NCBI RefSeq assembly: GCF_026262505.1
Contig: NC_067206.1
Location: 248,001 to 312,000, forward strand
Length of the DNA stretch: 64,000 nt
Reading direction: 5' to 3'
Source of the DNA: Trichomonas vaginalis G3
Taxonomy: Eukaryota > Parabasalia > Trichomonadida > Trichomonadidae
The notes under the pieces were generated by a model. That model saw nothing but the letters and a program-made list of their open reading frames with translations, searched no databases and was not told where the DNA came from. Both the position numbers and the translations under genes were made by a program. This document shows positions 9,824-20,259 of this stretch, one piece after another (position 1 is the stretch's first letter; each line of letters starts with the position of its first letter).

Positions 9824-10265
9824 ATGTCTAGCGATTTCGCTATCTATATTCGAGACAAGCTTTTCGACAGCAAAACATCTGTCGACCATAAAATCTTACA
9901 TAGTGTAAACAAGAAAGGTGAATTTGTTCTAAAGTTCTGTTTCTGGAATATGACAAGAACCATAAAACATTAAGCAGAGAAGTCTTAAAATTTGTCAATG
10001 ACAGACTTGTTGACAGAGATGACGCCTCTTGGAGAGATGAAGTCCAACAAACTTCTTAGAATGCAAAGAAGACACATGCACTTTCTTGAAGATGAAATAG
10101 AAAACAGAATAGATGAGCTATTAAAGGACAAAGAACTTTTACAAAAATATGGTTCTGAGAATTGACATAACTCCACCAGAAAAGAAGAAGAAAGAAAAGA
10201 AAGAAAAGAAAGTAGAAGAAGAGAAGAAAGAACCTGAGCCAGAGAAGAAGAAATTTGACATGTAA
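9824..10265 (+). pseudogene. Unknown charged protein (Maverick 1 copy, broken)
   Basis: Starts MSSDFAIYIRDKLFD and ends in a highly charged Lys/Glu tail closing with KKKFDM. The copy at 33,573-34,016 reads as 147 residues. It is transcribed divergently from the packaging ATPase with about 36 bp between the ATGs. Function unknown. Confidence 0.45.
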
Positions 10266-10281
10266 AAATAAAATTTTATTT

Positions 10282-10671
10282 TTAGAACATTTCTGGGTCA
10301 ATGTCAATGTTCTCTTCCTCTTAGGAGCAAACACTGGCTTAGACTCTAAAATCTTTTTACCCAATTTACCTTGAACTTCAACTATCTTAGACTCATAATA
10401 TTCATAGTCGTCTGCTTTCTTTGGTTCATAAGGTATAACAAGTTTGTATGCTTTACCTTCTTCGAGTTTGAGAACCTTCTGTCAAAACTTTCTTTGACTG
10501 CTAACAAACCTTCTATGTCTAAGTCTTCAAATTTCGCCCACATTTTTAGTCACAATAGCAAACTTAACTGGTTCGATGTTCCAAACTTTGCTGAATGAAG
10601 ACTTTTCAAAAATGGTAGAAGTAAACATTCAAATATGTGAATGGGTCTAGTTCTTCTTTAAGTCCTGACAT
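10282..10671 (-). pseudogene. Unknown protein (Maverick 1 copy, broken)
   Basis: Counterpart of the 129-residue protein at 33,167-33,556 (starts MSGLKEELDPFTYLNVYF, ends DIDPEMF). It lies directly downstream of the helicase gene in the same orientation, so a replication-linked role is possible, but no motif is recognised. Confidence 0.45.
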
Positions 10672-10738
10672 GTACTTGTTTACTGAGATGAATTTTGTCA
10701 TCTTTTCTATCGGATAAAAAAAATATTTTTTTTTAAAT

Positions 10739-11970
10739 TTACTCAGAAAAATTTTTCTTTGTATATACACCATTCTGACATCTAAAAGACTTTTGACATT
10801 TGCCAAGAATGTTCGTTTAGACGCTGTCATATAACCATACTCTTGACAATATTGTTTATACGAATCGTACAATGACCTTTCATCTAAACACTCAAAGTCA
10901 GTTTCATCTATGAACAGTTCATATACACTCTTGTTTGCTTCTAACAATGTTTGTCTCTCTTCGGTATGTGGAATTTGTCTTGGATTGAACTTTGAAATAT
11001 CTAATGTCATAAATATGAGAACAAGTGGTTGTAAAAGTCAGATGTCAAAGTTTCTGCTAAGTCGTCAAAATATTCTGTATCTTGCATATGAGAATCTGAC
11101 GTTCTGACAACTACATATCTTCTGTCAGAACTTTCTAACTTCATCGGAACAGCATTGTTTGAAACCATAATGAAATTTGCAACATTTTCACAAACTCTTT
11201 GGTCTTTATATTTTCTTTCAACAACTCCAACTTTGTCTGTTATAAGACTCTTCAAAGCATCTGAGTTCAAAACTTTTGTTGTATCTATACTTTGAAGTTC
11301 GTTACATACTATAAGTTTCATATTCTCTATTGAAGAGTTAAATTTACCGCAGATGTTTTCTAAGTTTGTCATATTCGGATTCGAATAACCTTCTAACAGT
11401 TTGCACAAATATCTGTAAAGAATGTGTTCTTACCTGTTCCTTGTTTTCCAATTATAATGAGAGCAGTTTCATTTTTAGCACTTGGATGTTGTAAGATGTT
11501 TGCAAACCAACATAAGATATACTCATAGACTCTTTCGTTTCCATTGCATATAATTTCTTTGACATGGTCTAACCAAGCTTCTATAATATTTTCTTTCCAT
11601 TCTACTTGTTCGTATTTATATCCAGTGAAGATAGAATAGAAGTTTGGAGAAGGTGTATAGAACTTTATACCACGAACTGAAAAATCTTCTAACTTTGACA
11701 ATAAGATATCCCAAGCATCTAACATCTTCATGCCAACTTGTACACTTTTATTTTCTTAAGTTTCTGTTTACATTCTTGTTCTGAAACTATTGTTGCTCTT
11801 GGTTTGTTAAAGACTACATCCCATTCTTTCATAACATAACATTCTGGGGCAGAGTCGACATAAATGACTAAACGTTTCAAATTCTCGACTGCTTTGTTAT
11901 AGTCTCTAAATGGACACATATTTCTGAATGCTTGGAAGTCATAAAAATCTGAAACATCTATTCTGTACAT
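10739..11970 (-). pseudogene. D5-like / superfamily 3 helicase (Maverick 1 copy, broken)
   Basis: Walker A IIGKQGTGKNTFF, a Walker B-like strand MKLIVCNELQS and the sensor region FIMVSNNAVPMKLESSDRR, a classic layout of SF3/D5 primase-helicases of DNA viruses. The N-terminus (MYRIDVSDFYDFQAF) is small for a primase, so a helicase alone is more likely. The leader before the ATG is nearly the same T-rich sequence as before polymerase B. Counterpart: 31,875-33,103. Confidence 0.65.
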
Positions 11971-11999
11971 TTTTATAAAAATAAAAAAAAATATTTTTT

Positions 12000-12791
12000 T
12001 TATTCTTGACTTTGTTCTTGAGCTATTTGTTGTTCTTGAGCTATTTGTTGTTGAAGTTGTTCTTGTAATACAATACTTTCACCAGTTGCATCTTCCAATT
12101 CGAAACTTTCTGCCGTCATTGACAAATACATAGGACATAAAAGTTTTACAGGAACAAAGTTTGCGTCAACTAAGGTTAAGTTTATGTTTGCTAAAGTGTT
12201 TGAGTTTACTAAAGCTGAAAACTCTGCATTCGAATGAACAATAGGCAAACCAGCAGAGAAAGTGTTGTTTATACGCATAAGTATCTTTTGGTCATAGTAG
12301 TTTCTGTCGACATTCGAATAACACTTTGAACCTAAGTTTGAAACAATATATAAAATAGGTGTACTTAAAGTCAATGGAACAGACATTCCTTGTATGACAC
12401 CTTTTCCTGTTATAGGAAACTGTTGGTAGTAAAAACCAGATATAAGTTTTGTATTATAGCTCATATTGTTTATAGTAAACTCAGTCGGACATCCAAACAT
12501 AATGAAACCTGCTCTAGTTGCAGCACATGTTACACTCGTCCTTAAAGTATTAAATAAGTCAACAAAACCTGTTGGTGGTATATCTGAGTAAGTATCTTCA
12601 AAGGAGTATTTTTTACCATTCACAACAATAAAATCTTCTGGTGTCAAAAGAGCAAAACAAGCTTTAGTCGTCATTGTGTTTAAGGTTAGTTTACAATATC
12701 GTCCTTGAGGACTTTGTAAGTTTGTTGTTATAGAATTATATGACTCAGGGTTTTTAGTCGTAATAGTATAAACCATTGTGTCTTCTGCCAT
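12000..12791 (-). CDS. Putative minor capsid (penton) protein (Maverick 1)
   Basis: A 263-residue open frame, beta-rich with many Thr/Asn/Ser residues (YTITTKNPESYNSITTN; NNTFSAGLPIVHSNAEF) and a Gln-rich tail (QEQLQQQIAQEQQ). It lies between the helicase and the capsid block, where Polintons commonly encode the single-jelly-roll penton. The assignment rests on position, size and strand-rich composition only. The element 2 copy is at 31,052-31,845. Confidence 0.5.
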   Translation of the reverse strand: MAEDTMVYTITTKNPESYNSITTNLQSPQGRYCKLTLNTMTTKACFALLTPEDFIVVNGKKYSFEDTYSDIPPTGFVDLFNTLRTSVTCAATRAGFIMFGCPTEFTINNMSYNTKLISGFYYQQFPITGKGVIQGMSVPLTLSTPILYIVSNLGSKCYSNVDRNYYDQKILMRINNTFSAGLPIVHSNAEFSALVNSNTLANINLTLVDANFVPVKLLCPMYLSMTAESFELEDATGESIVLQEQLQQQIAQEQQIAQEQSQE

Positions 12792-12795
12792 TTAC

Positions 12796-13377
12796 TTAGC
12801 AAATAAATTTTAATGAAATGTTGTGGTCGTCAAATATTTTTATAACGTCTGGGAAACTATATTTTAAGTTCAACGTTTCACCTCCTTTCATAACGTATAT
12901 CTTGTCAATGACATTATATGAAACACCACAGCAACTAACGTCGGGTTCTATTTCTTTGATGTTTATATCGTCTGCCTCTGTCAAAAGTTTCAATAGTTCT
13001 TTCAAAACTTCATGAGGTGCAATGACATATGAGTTCACTTTTACAGGGTTGTGTTCGACCAAGTTTAACATTATACCTAAAGCTTGACAAATCTTCTCCT
13101 GAGTTTGAAGTTTGTCTTTCAGTTGTTGGTAGTCGTTTCGAATATCTGCAACAGAACTTAAGTCTCTGCTAACTTCAGGGTATGTTGGTTGTTCTTTTAC
13201 AGGAACAATTGTTATACCATCTTCGTCTTCGTATGGTTTCCCCACTTCAACATCTCTTTCTTTGACATTGACAATAACACTTTGACTGTTTGTTTGAGTT
13301 GGTGAATTTAACTTCACATCTGCCACCGCCATTAAACCTTTTGAAACACTTACGCTTCTATTTTTCGGAAATGACAT
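12796..13377 (-). CDS. Unknown Maverick protein with coiled-coil middle (Maverick 1)
   Basis: 193 residues starting MSFPKNRSVSVSKGLMAVAD; the start is the ATG after the TTTACTTAGAATAAAAAG spacer shared with element 2 (30,470). The N-terminal third is extended and acidic, residues 75-130 are helical, and the C-terminus ends ISLKFIC. It lies 5 bp from the penton-like gene in the same orientation. Possibly a capsid accessory protein; not recognised. Confidence 0.55.
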   Translation of the reverse strand: MSFPKNRSVSVSKGLMAVADVKLNSPTQTNSQSVIVNVKERDVEVGKPYEDEDGITIVPVKEQPTYPEVSRDLSSVADIRNDYQQLKDKLQTQEKICQALGIMLNLVEHNPVKVNSYVIAPHEVLKELLKLLTEADDINIKEIEPDVSCCGVSYNVIDKIYVMKGGETLNLKYSFPDVIKIFDDHNISLKFIC

Positions 13378-13395
13378 TTTACTTAGAATAAAAAG

Positions 13396-13569
13396 ATGGA
13401 CGTATTCGGATATCTCTTCGAATTGAAGCAGAACAAAGTTTACACACACAAACAATACAAATACATTGACAGAATAGTTCTTTACACAAACAATGGAAAA
13501 TGTTATAGAATAGCAGTCTTTGCTGAACCAAAATATTTTCATAAAGCAAAGAAAGTTGGTATAAACTGA
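13396..13569 (+). CDS. Small unknown protein, 57 residues (Maverick 1)
   Basis: Starts MDVFGYLFELKQNKVYTHKQ and ends AKKVGIN. It is basic and aromatic and departs divergently from the gene at 12,796-13,377 with an 18-bp spacer. Its stop codon is followed after one base by the ATG of the next small frame, a tight arrangement supporting real genes. No function recognised. Confidence 0.45.
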   Translation: MDVFGYLFELKQNKVYTHKQYKYIDRIVLYTNNGKCYRIAVFAEPKYFHKAKKVGIN

Positions 13570-13570
13570 A

Positions 13571-13816
13571 ATGGTGAAAGTTCTTGAAGCAGACAAAAAT
13601 ATAACTTCAAAACTTACAGATATTTCTAAAGGAAAGTTTATAATACAATATTATGTCAAAACTGGCGTACTGTCAATATTTGACGGAGAGAAGTCAGTTC
13701 AAGAACAACTTACTGACCTGCTGCCAAAATCTGCTCGATGGAAGCTGTCGTTATGCCAATCTGAGGAGCCCCAGCAGGTTTCATCGAACGAATCTTCAAA
13801 AGAGCATCTTCCGTGA
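13571..13816 (+). CDS. Small unknown protein overlapping the capsid gene end (Maverick 1)
   Basis: Starts MVKVLEADKNITSKLTDISK, 81 residues as read. The last third runs antisense into the 3' end of the major capsid gene, so the true C-terminus is uncertain. It follows the 57-residue frame almost without a gap. Confidence 0.35.
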   Translation: MVKVLEADKNITSKLTDISKGKFIIQYYVKTGVLSIFDGEKSVQEQLTDLLPKSARWKLSLCQSEEPQQVSSNESSKEHLP

Positions 13817-15323
13817 AAAGTGCTATTGGTTTTGTAAACTTCTTTGCTCTCAATTCATCTGGACCGTCTCTGTCACCAGTATATTGTTATATTTGTAAGA
13901 ACTGTACCAAAGTTGAAATACCACCCATAAAGTCTTCTGAGTCAGCAAATGGAATGCCAAGCCAAAAGTTTGAAACGGTCTCCATTTGTATATTGAGTTT
14001 TTTGACCTCCTGTATGAGTCCAACTTTCACATATGGCAAATAATAGAACTTTGCATTTCAAGGGTTAATGGTTGTTGTGAAGTTGTTGTTAAAGTTCATA
14101 GCATCTAATGTCAAGTTGTATGACCTCATATCCTCAACTGTAGAATATTCTTCTCTTGGATAATATTTGCCATCTATGTTTATATGATATTTAATACCGG
14201 GGTTGTAGAAAACAAGAATAGTCATTTATAGTTCGTCTGAACAGTACAAACATAGTATCTGCATGTTTCATTGCAGTTGTTAAAGCAATATCTGTTCTTG
14301 CACCTGCGGTCTGGATTTGGTTTCCAACTTCACCTGCAAAGTCTTTTGACAGATATTTGGTGTATAGGGAACATAAGTGGAACTGCAATATATTTGGCAG
14401 CTAAAGCATTTGAAATATCTGGGTCCAACATATAGACTGCAAGTCTGCTTTCTATTCTCTTGCATTCAAATTTTTCGCATGTAAACTTAACTGGGTCCCA
14501 AGCATTCCAGCAGCATTGAAATAATAGTTACTTCAGTGTTGAGGTTTGAGAAACCAAAGTCTAAGTCAACTTTGTCTTTGCAAAAGTTCGGCGAATGGCG
14601 TTTATTTGTTCCCTCTACGTCTGTAAGAGTGAATGGGTCTTGTGTTGGTGCAATGACTAAGTTATTTTTGCTTGGAGTAAGTTCGATAGAAATTTTTCCT
14701 GCCCAGTTTGGCAAGTATCTTAAACCTGAAGATGAGGAAAGATGACAAAGGAACTCTAAGTTTCAGTTTTACTTTGGTTACTGCTGCTGCAGTTTGTCCA
14801 GAAAGGTCAACATAAACTCCTGGAACGTTAGGGTCAAGTCTTCTTATTTTCTCAATAGTGCATACTGGTCTGTTTGTTCTCTAGCTTGTGGTTGTACTGA
14901 GTTTCTCAAAGCGAACCATTCATAGTTTGCCCATGTTACTGTTTGAACTAAGTCAGAGTTAGAATATATCTTATATCCCATGAAAACTTCTGGAGCATAT
15001 TGGTATCCGACATAGAAAATTCCATTGCAACCTTTCTTGTTAGACAACTTGGCAGAAGGTTTTATTTCAATGTCTTGTTCCACGTATAAGAATGAGTTGT
15101 CAATAGAAATTATATGAAACCTGTCGCAAGCAATATCTACTGTTGTTGAAGAACCTTCTCCAAACTCACCTACATTTCCATAAGAAACAGCAGTTGTATA
15201 TTCGTAAGTTCCAGGAACTATTTCTGACCTTCTAATGGCATTGTCGCATTCGTTATACCATTCGGAAACATTTCCATTCATGGCATCCAAAACTGTTGGC
15301 GTTATATTCTGAGCGGCGTACAT
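13710..15323 (-). pseudogene. Major capsid protein, putative double jelly-roll (Maverick 1 copy, broken)
   Basis: The N-terminal 159 residues read MYAAQNITPTVLDAMNGN and contain strand-rich blocks (FHIISIDNSFLYVEQDIEI; WANYEWFALRNSV). Further strand-rich blocks follow, among them AGARTDIALTTAMKHADT and PREEYSTVEDMRSYNL. Size, strand content and position fit the double-jelly-roll capsid protein of Polintons. It differs from the element 2 copy at only 2 of the first 159 residues. Interrupted several times. Confidence 0.55.
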
Positions 15324-15355
15324 TTCATATGGGTAAAAATATAGAATAGTTGGAT

Positions 15356-16082
15356 TTATTTGTCATAATAGAACCCACGTGGACCAAGCTTTACTTTCTT
15401 CCTGGCTGAGTTTTTAACTCTTCTTTTTCCTTCATTGCCACTACTTTCACTAGATGAAGTTACTTCTTCACTACTTTCACTTTGTTCTACTCTTCTCTTC
15501 TTCTTTGGTGTCGCTTTGGTAACATGCCCTCTGCTTCAAGTTGTTGCATCTTTGCATCATGTTCATCTAGTATGTTGCAAATTTCATGTCCTTTTTGCCT
15601 TTGGGCTCTGGTCGCCCATCTCAGGTCCTATATCCTAGAAAGATTTTGTCATAGTTTGTATTTGAGTCTTCGCGTATTGTTTGCATGACTCTTTCCTGAG
15701 TTTCCGGTTCAAGCTCTTCAAATATAGCTTGTCCATATGGAATAACTTGTTTCCAAATATATGTTTTTGTAGCCATTCTGTTTTTCTTTCCATTACCAAC
15801 AATATCTTTTGTGAATGGGAAAGCTTTTACCCAACGTTTCAGTCTTGCGTCATTTATTTCTGTAGTTGGTTTTATTTTGTCAAGGAACATGTTTTTCAAT
15901 ACTAACATTTCATTTGGTACTGTCCATTTGAGTTTTCTTAAATATTCATCCCTTCTCAGTTCATCGTCTGCAAAGTAAGTTTTTATGACATTTTGTAAAC
16001 TTTCGTTTGCAAGGTCATGTACAATAGGTTCTCTTCCTTCTCTCTCCCTAACTCTTTCTAAACTCTTCACCAAATATACCAT
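15356..16082 (-). pseudogene. Structural protein with basic nuclear-signal-like tail (Maverick 1 copy, broken)
   Basis: The middle is a conserved charged domain (LKWTVPNEMLVLKNMF; ELEPETQERVMQTI). The C-terminus is a Ser/Glu-rich stretch after a basic cluster that reads PKKKRRV in element 2, close to the classical SV40 nuclear signal. It lies directly upstream of the capsid gene in the same orientation. Interrupted in this copy. Confidence 0.4.
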
Positions 16083-16084
16083 CT

Positions 16085-17017
16085 CTATGGTTCTGTGTAG
16101 TTCTTTGAGATAAATTTTAGAACGTCAGGTGTTATATTTCCATCAGCCATGTTCATTTCATACTGGTTCAAAATATCTGCATCTTTCATATCTTTCAATG
16201 GCATTAAAGCCGCGCTGAAAATACCAGCTAAATCTGGTTCACCATTCATTTCCATTGCGTCTACAACATCTTGGAATTGTGGTTGTAAGTTTATGAACCA
16301 CCTATCCGGGTTAGCTTTATGACCCCATCTCATTGTAGTTCCATAGTCTGCAGAAACAAAAGTAGGTTTGTTTCCATATTGGCTAGGTTCTGAATGAACT
16401 TTAAACAATGTTTCATTTCTATATGTTTTGTTGAAATTTAACCTTTTATTTTCACCGAGTTCATCCAAAGATTGAACGTTATATGCTCGTAAGTAAAAAG
16501 GGTTGTTGTATTTGTGTACACTTTCTTTCAGTTCTTCCATTCTATGATGAATATTTTCATCTGGTGTTGGAGTCTTTTGTATGTCGGCAAACATTTTTCG
16601 ATATTCTTCTACTTTGTCAGCCGAATTTTTCTTAAACTCTTGGAAAGATTCCATATTCACCTCATACTCTTGTTGAGGGTCAAGATTTTTCGGCTGTTCC
16701 AAATCTTCATCTGGTTCTGTGAAGTTAGTTTCCAAAGGAGGGACTTGTTCGTTTCCTTCAGGCTCTTCTAGCTGTTTTTGCTGAACTATTTCTTCCATGT
16801 CTGGTTGTATCTGAACTTCTTCCTGTGGAGTTTCTTGTACCTCATCTGCTGGCATTTCATATATTCCGAGACCGTTTTTAACAAGTTCCCTCTCTAAGTC
16901 ATCCGCATACATAACCCTTTCTTCTTTCGTTCCGTCTTTATTTTTTACGCGTTTCATGAAGAGAGTTGAATTGTCATTTAGCTCTGACACCAAATATCTC
17001 GGAGTAAATTCAGTCAT
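16085..17017 (-). CDS. Unknown large structural protein (Maverick 1)
   Basis: 310 residues starting MTEFTPRYLVSELNDNSTLF. Features are an acidic Glu/Gln/Pro-rich region near residues 60-110 and a conserved segment FVSADYGTTMRWGHKANPDR. Its ATG overlaps the preceding stop by 4 bp, so the two are probably translated as a pair. No domain recognised; the location among capsid genes suggests a virion role. Confidence 0.5.
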   Translation of the reverse strand: MTEFTPRYLVSELNDNSTLFMKRVKNKDGTKEERVMYADDLERELVKNGLGIYEMPADEVQETPQEEVQIQPDMEEIVQQKQLEEPEGNEQVPPLETNFTEPDEDLEQPKNLDPQQEYEVNMESFQEFKKNSADKVEEYRKMFADIQKTPTPDENIHHRMEELKESVHKYNNPFYLRAYNVQSLDELGENKRLNFNKTYRNETLFKVHSEPSQYGNKPTFVSADYGTTMRWGHKANPDRWFINLQPQFQDVVDAMEMNGEPDLAGIFSAALMPLKDMKDADILNQYEMNMADGNITPDVLKFISKNYTEP

Positions 17018-18831
17018 GTCATTTGATGATATGCTATTAAATCATATCCCTTAGCGAGCTTGTATTTTCCAGGTTTGAAATTATATCCCATTTGGTGCTG
17101 AACCATAAAGCTAAATAGGTTCGGGTCAGTATTTCCTTCCTTGAACTTTCTAATAGCTTCTTTATATCTGTCACTAAAGTCAAGAGTATCTGGGTAACCA
17201 TAATTTTCCTTTAGCATTTTTAAGAAATCTTGGTTTCCTTGTTCTGTTTGTGGTTGTTGCTGTGCAGTGTTTTGAACTGTTGGTTGTGGTGCTGGTTGTG
17301 GAGGTGGTTGTTGTGCTGGTTGTTGTTGTGGTGCAGTGTTTTGAATTGTTGGTTTTGGTGCAGGGTTTTGAACTGTTGGTTGTTGTGTTGGTTTTGGTGC
17401 AGGGTTTTGAACTGTTGGTTGTGGTGCTGGTTTTGGTGCAGGGTTTTGAACTGTTGGTTGTGGTTGTTGTTGTGCAGGGTTTTGAACTGTTGGTTGTTGT
17501 GTTGGTTTTGGTGCATGCCTGTGTCTGTGTCCATGTGACGATGTAAATGTTCTAGGTAGTCCTGGTGCAGGTGCTTCTCTTGGAGGGTTTGGTGGTATAT
17601 AAGTTCCACTAGCTAGTATATAAGTTCCACCAGCTGGTATATAAGTTCCACCAGCTGGTATATAAGTTCCACCAGCTGGCACATATGTTCCATCTGCAGC
17701 ATAATGTCCTACCTGACTTTTCGTTTTTAAGAAAGCATTTACTAGGTCTGTTTTGGTCTGTTGTAACTCTTTTTCTTGACTTTCCACAACAGTTGCTCTA
17801 ACGGCGTCATAGGCACTTTGAACTGCCTGTCTCGTTGTTGCATCTGTTATTTTCGTCAGATTTTGTGCTACTTCTCTTAACTCTTTGTCGAAACCTTCAG
17901 ACTTCAGTTTCTTTCCAGATGAGAAGTCGTTCACTAGTTTCACCTTACTATGAAGAGCTTCGAAGGCGTTCTTAAAGTCAGCATTTGTTAAAGCTTCATT
18001 TGAACTGTCTTCATCCGCTTGTATTTTTGTCCTTATTGACCCTATAAGTTGGGCTGCTTTAGCGTTGGCTGGGCATCTAACCAGTCATTATTAGCTTTTA
18101 TATATTCTGCGCTTTTCATTGCCTTTTGCATGGCTGCGTCGTTATTTTTACTTTCTTGTGCTAAGTTTTCATACTGTACGGTTTGGTTTTGCAACTGTAA
18201 AAGTTTTTCTGCCTTTACATTTGCTTCAACTTCTTTTTTATACTCATCGCTATCCATATATGTCTTCAGGGCTTTTTGTTTTATCTCTTCATCTTTCAGT
18301 ACTTTATATTGAGTAGTATGGTTTTTCAAATTTATAACATCTTGTTCCATTTTTGCTACTTCTGCTGCTTTTTCTGACACTTTTTTCGCATATTCCTCTG
18401 TACTTAGTTCTTTCAGTTGTTCTTCTTTCTTCTTTTTCTCTACGTTAAACTCATTGAGTTTCTTTGTGTGTCTGTCATATTCTAGTTTCTTTTCGTTTTC
18501 ACTTATTTGCTTCTGTATGTCTATGTTTGACTTTTTGACATCTGTTATTTGATTTTTGAGTGAACTCAAATTCATTTGACTTTGAGGGTTATAAGCTGTT
18601 CCGTCTGCAGCTCCACCATAGCCTGCCATTTTCGCTAAAAGTGCCGCTCTTAAACCTCCACTCTGTGCACCAAGAACTCGGTTTAAGAGCATAGGGTTGC
18701 TTGACATTTTTGCAACATAGTGGGGTCATTCAGCATTTGTTGTTGCAACTGTTGTTGTGGTGTCAGTTTTACTATTGGATGTTTCAATGCTCTCTTCCCT
18801 TACGTATATTCTTACGTAGCTTACGTGGCAT
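17014..18831 (-). pseudogene. Coiled-coil protein with tandem-repeat region (Maverick 1 copy, broken)
   Basis: Begins with a very basic N-terminus (MPRKLRKNIRKRK in element 2), then a long heptad-like Lys/Glu/Gln coiled coil. A Pro/Gln-rich zone follows, built of PTVQNPAPKP-type units and of GGTYIPA units (17,595-17,690, more copies here than in element 2). It ends with a conserved domain (YGYPDTLDFSDRYKEAIRKF). It may be a fibre-like or scaffold protein. Interrupted. Confidence 0.45.
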
Positions 18832-19285
18832 TTTAAGTGAAGTTAAAAAGCGGTTTTTGACAGATGTTTATATGACACTATTTGTTCAGCACAAAAAACT
18901 ACTCGGTCAAAGTGTTGTCAGTTTTGTAAAATAACCGTCCTATCTCATTCTATAAGGGGGAAAGTCTTCTCAAAGTATACTTCCTTGGAACGCCCGTAAC
19001 TTTTCCTGTAGCGAGGATAGACCCTTACTTGTCCGGACAAAGTTATACTATTTTGAGTGCTCTACAAAAAAGTCAACGGCGACGACTCTCAAAAACCGTT
19101 GTGTAAAAAGTTTTACCGTTGGACAAAAAAGTATATATAGAAAACAAAACACGTTTATAGTTCATTCAATATTTGAGATGGAACGGTTTGCCAACGGAGA
19201 CTTTTCAATAAAATAAAAAAAATAGAGGGGGTTACCGTTGACAAAAACCGTTTATTTCAAACTCTTATTTGAGTTTATTTTCATA
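18832..19285. other. Non-coding subterminal region of Maverick 1 with AACGG motifs
   Basis: No gene seen. Positions 18,970-19,050 hold an ~80-bp repeat (contains CTTGTCCGGACAAAG) that also occurs at 24,898-24,981 and 46,987-47,070. From 18,930 to 19,250 there are about eight copies of AACGG or its complement, and a TATATATA-like stretch near 19,131. The same motifs lie at the matching place in element 2 (24,700-24,890). It may hold promoter or integrase-binding sites. Confidence 0.6.
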
Positions 19286-20172
19286 ATGGAAGGAAGAAAA
19301 AGTGTCGCAAACAATTCTCAACCGCTAACCAAAGCCAAAGCCCCACAACCTCCAAGAACCGGCACAGCGGTTAGAATAACCACCAAAAGTCTAACAGCGA
19401 ATTAAGAGAAATTCTTCAACAAATTTGCTCTAAATATCTCAAAGACGCCGAAGAAAACACACAACCAGACGCTACATACAATACTCAGTTCTGTGAAGTT
19501 CTGAACAAAGCAATTGCTAGTTCAATTGAACTTACTAAGACAATTCCAAATCCAATTGAGCTTAGCGATGTCTAGTTCAGTATTTTCCAACATTTACTAA
19601 GCTTATAATGTTGAGAACTTTATACCAAGTTCGTCAAAATCTTCCTCGTAACATCCAACGGTCATTCGACAAGAGCATTGCCGAATTCCAAGTCTTTAGT
19701 TACGGATATGACCAAGATGAATACGAGGACGAGTTCGGAGACAACTGTACAAAATGGTTTGAATGTTATACGACAACACAATTTGAATTCGACTTTCTCG
19801 AATTCAACGCAGCAACCATTCATATCATTGCTCTTTACCTTTCCGAACAACAACAAGACCTCGCAGATGGAGATGTTTACTGTCGTCATGAAAACTCCTG
19901 AACAATTCGGAAAAAAGAAGTCTCTAATTGCCAAATTCGTTCCAGGACATCAGCTTTTCCAACGCACAGAAGTCTTCTGTATTCCTGGAACTAAGTTCTT
20001 TGTCAGGAGCGAACTCAAAGAAAGATATAATGTGTCATTAAATTACACATTATATAATGTTTTCGACCCAGAAGAAGGCTTCTTCCCAGAAGCAATGGAG
20101 GAGGAAGAAGAGGATGAGAAAATACAAGACTCTATCCAAGAAGAGTCCTCCGAATTCACACCAGAAGACTAA
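19286..20172 (+). pseudogene. Terminal cargo gene(s) of Maverick 1, unknown, with acidic tail (broken)
   Basis: This stretch between the subterminal repeat and the terminal repeat has no equivalent in element 2's left end, which instead carries the gene at 23,311-24,644. It contains short frames, one starting MEGRKSVANNSQPLTKAK, another at 19,608-19,901 (MLRTLYQVRQNLPRNIQRSF), and a 3' part with a very acidic C-terminus (EEEEEDEKIQDSIQEE). Function unknown. Confidence 0.4.
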
Positions 20173-20210
20173 CAATTTTCCGAATAAAAACTTAATTTAT
20201 ACTCAACATC

Positions 20211-20259
20211 TTAGGGGCTAGAAGGGGCGCAGCCCCTGGAAGCCCCACTCACCTGACCT
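20211..20259. repeat. Right terminal inverted repeat of Maverick 1
   Basis: A ~46-bp sequence containing the small palindrome GGGGCGCAGCCCC and ending CCCACTCACCTGACCT. It is found in inverted form at 23,212-23,258 and in the same orientation at 47,080-47,126, which fixes all visible element ends. The outermost bases fit the AG...CT ends usual for Mavericks. Confidence 0.85.

Larger units (their letters stand above)
1..20259. mobile_element. Maverick/Polinton element 1 (left end outside the window)
   Basis: A large virus-like DNA transposon carrying integrase, protein-primed polymerase B, HNH-type protein, packaging ATPase, D5/SF3-type helicase, penton-like and major capsid genes in both orientations, closely packed. 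The right end is set by a terminal repeat ending ACCTGACCT at 20,259, whose copies also bound element 2. Its gene order is the mirror image of element 2. It is broken, with perhaps fifteen to twenty interrupted frames, but very similar to element 2 wherever both can be read, so it is a young fossil. The left end, expected beyond the tail-fibre gene, is not in the window. Confidence 0.92.

Noticed and set aside
17230-17609. Cys/Trp/Leu-rich and His/Asn/Gln-rich frames over the PTVQNPA repeats
   Set aside because: They are other frames of the same tandem repeat; the conserved N- and C-terminal parts lie in only one frame.
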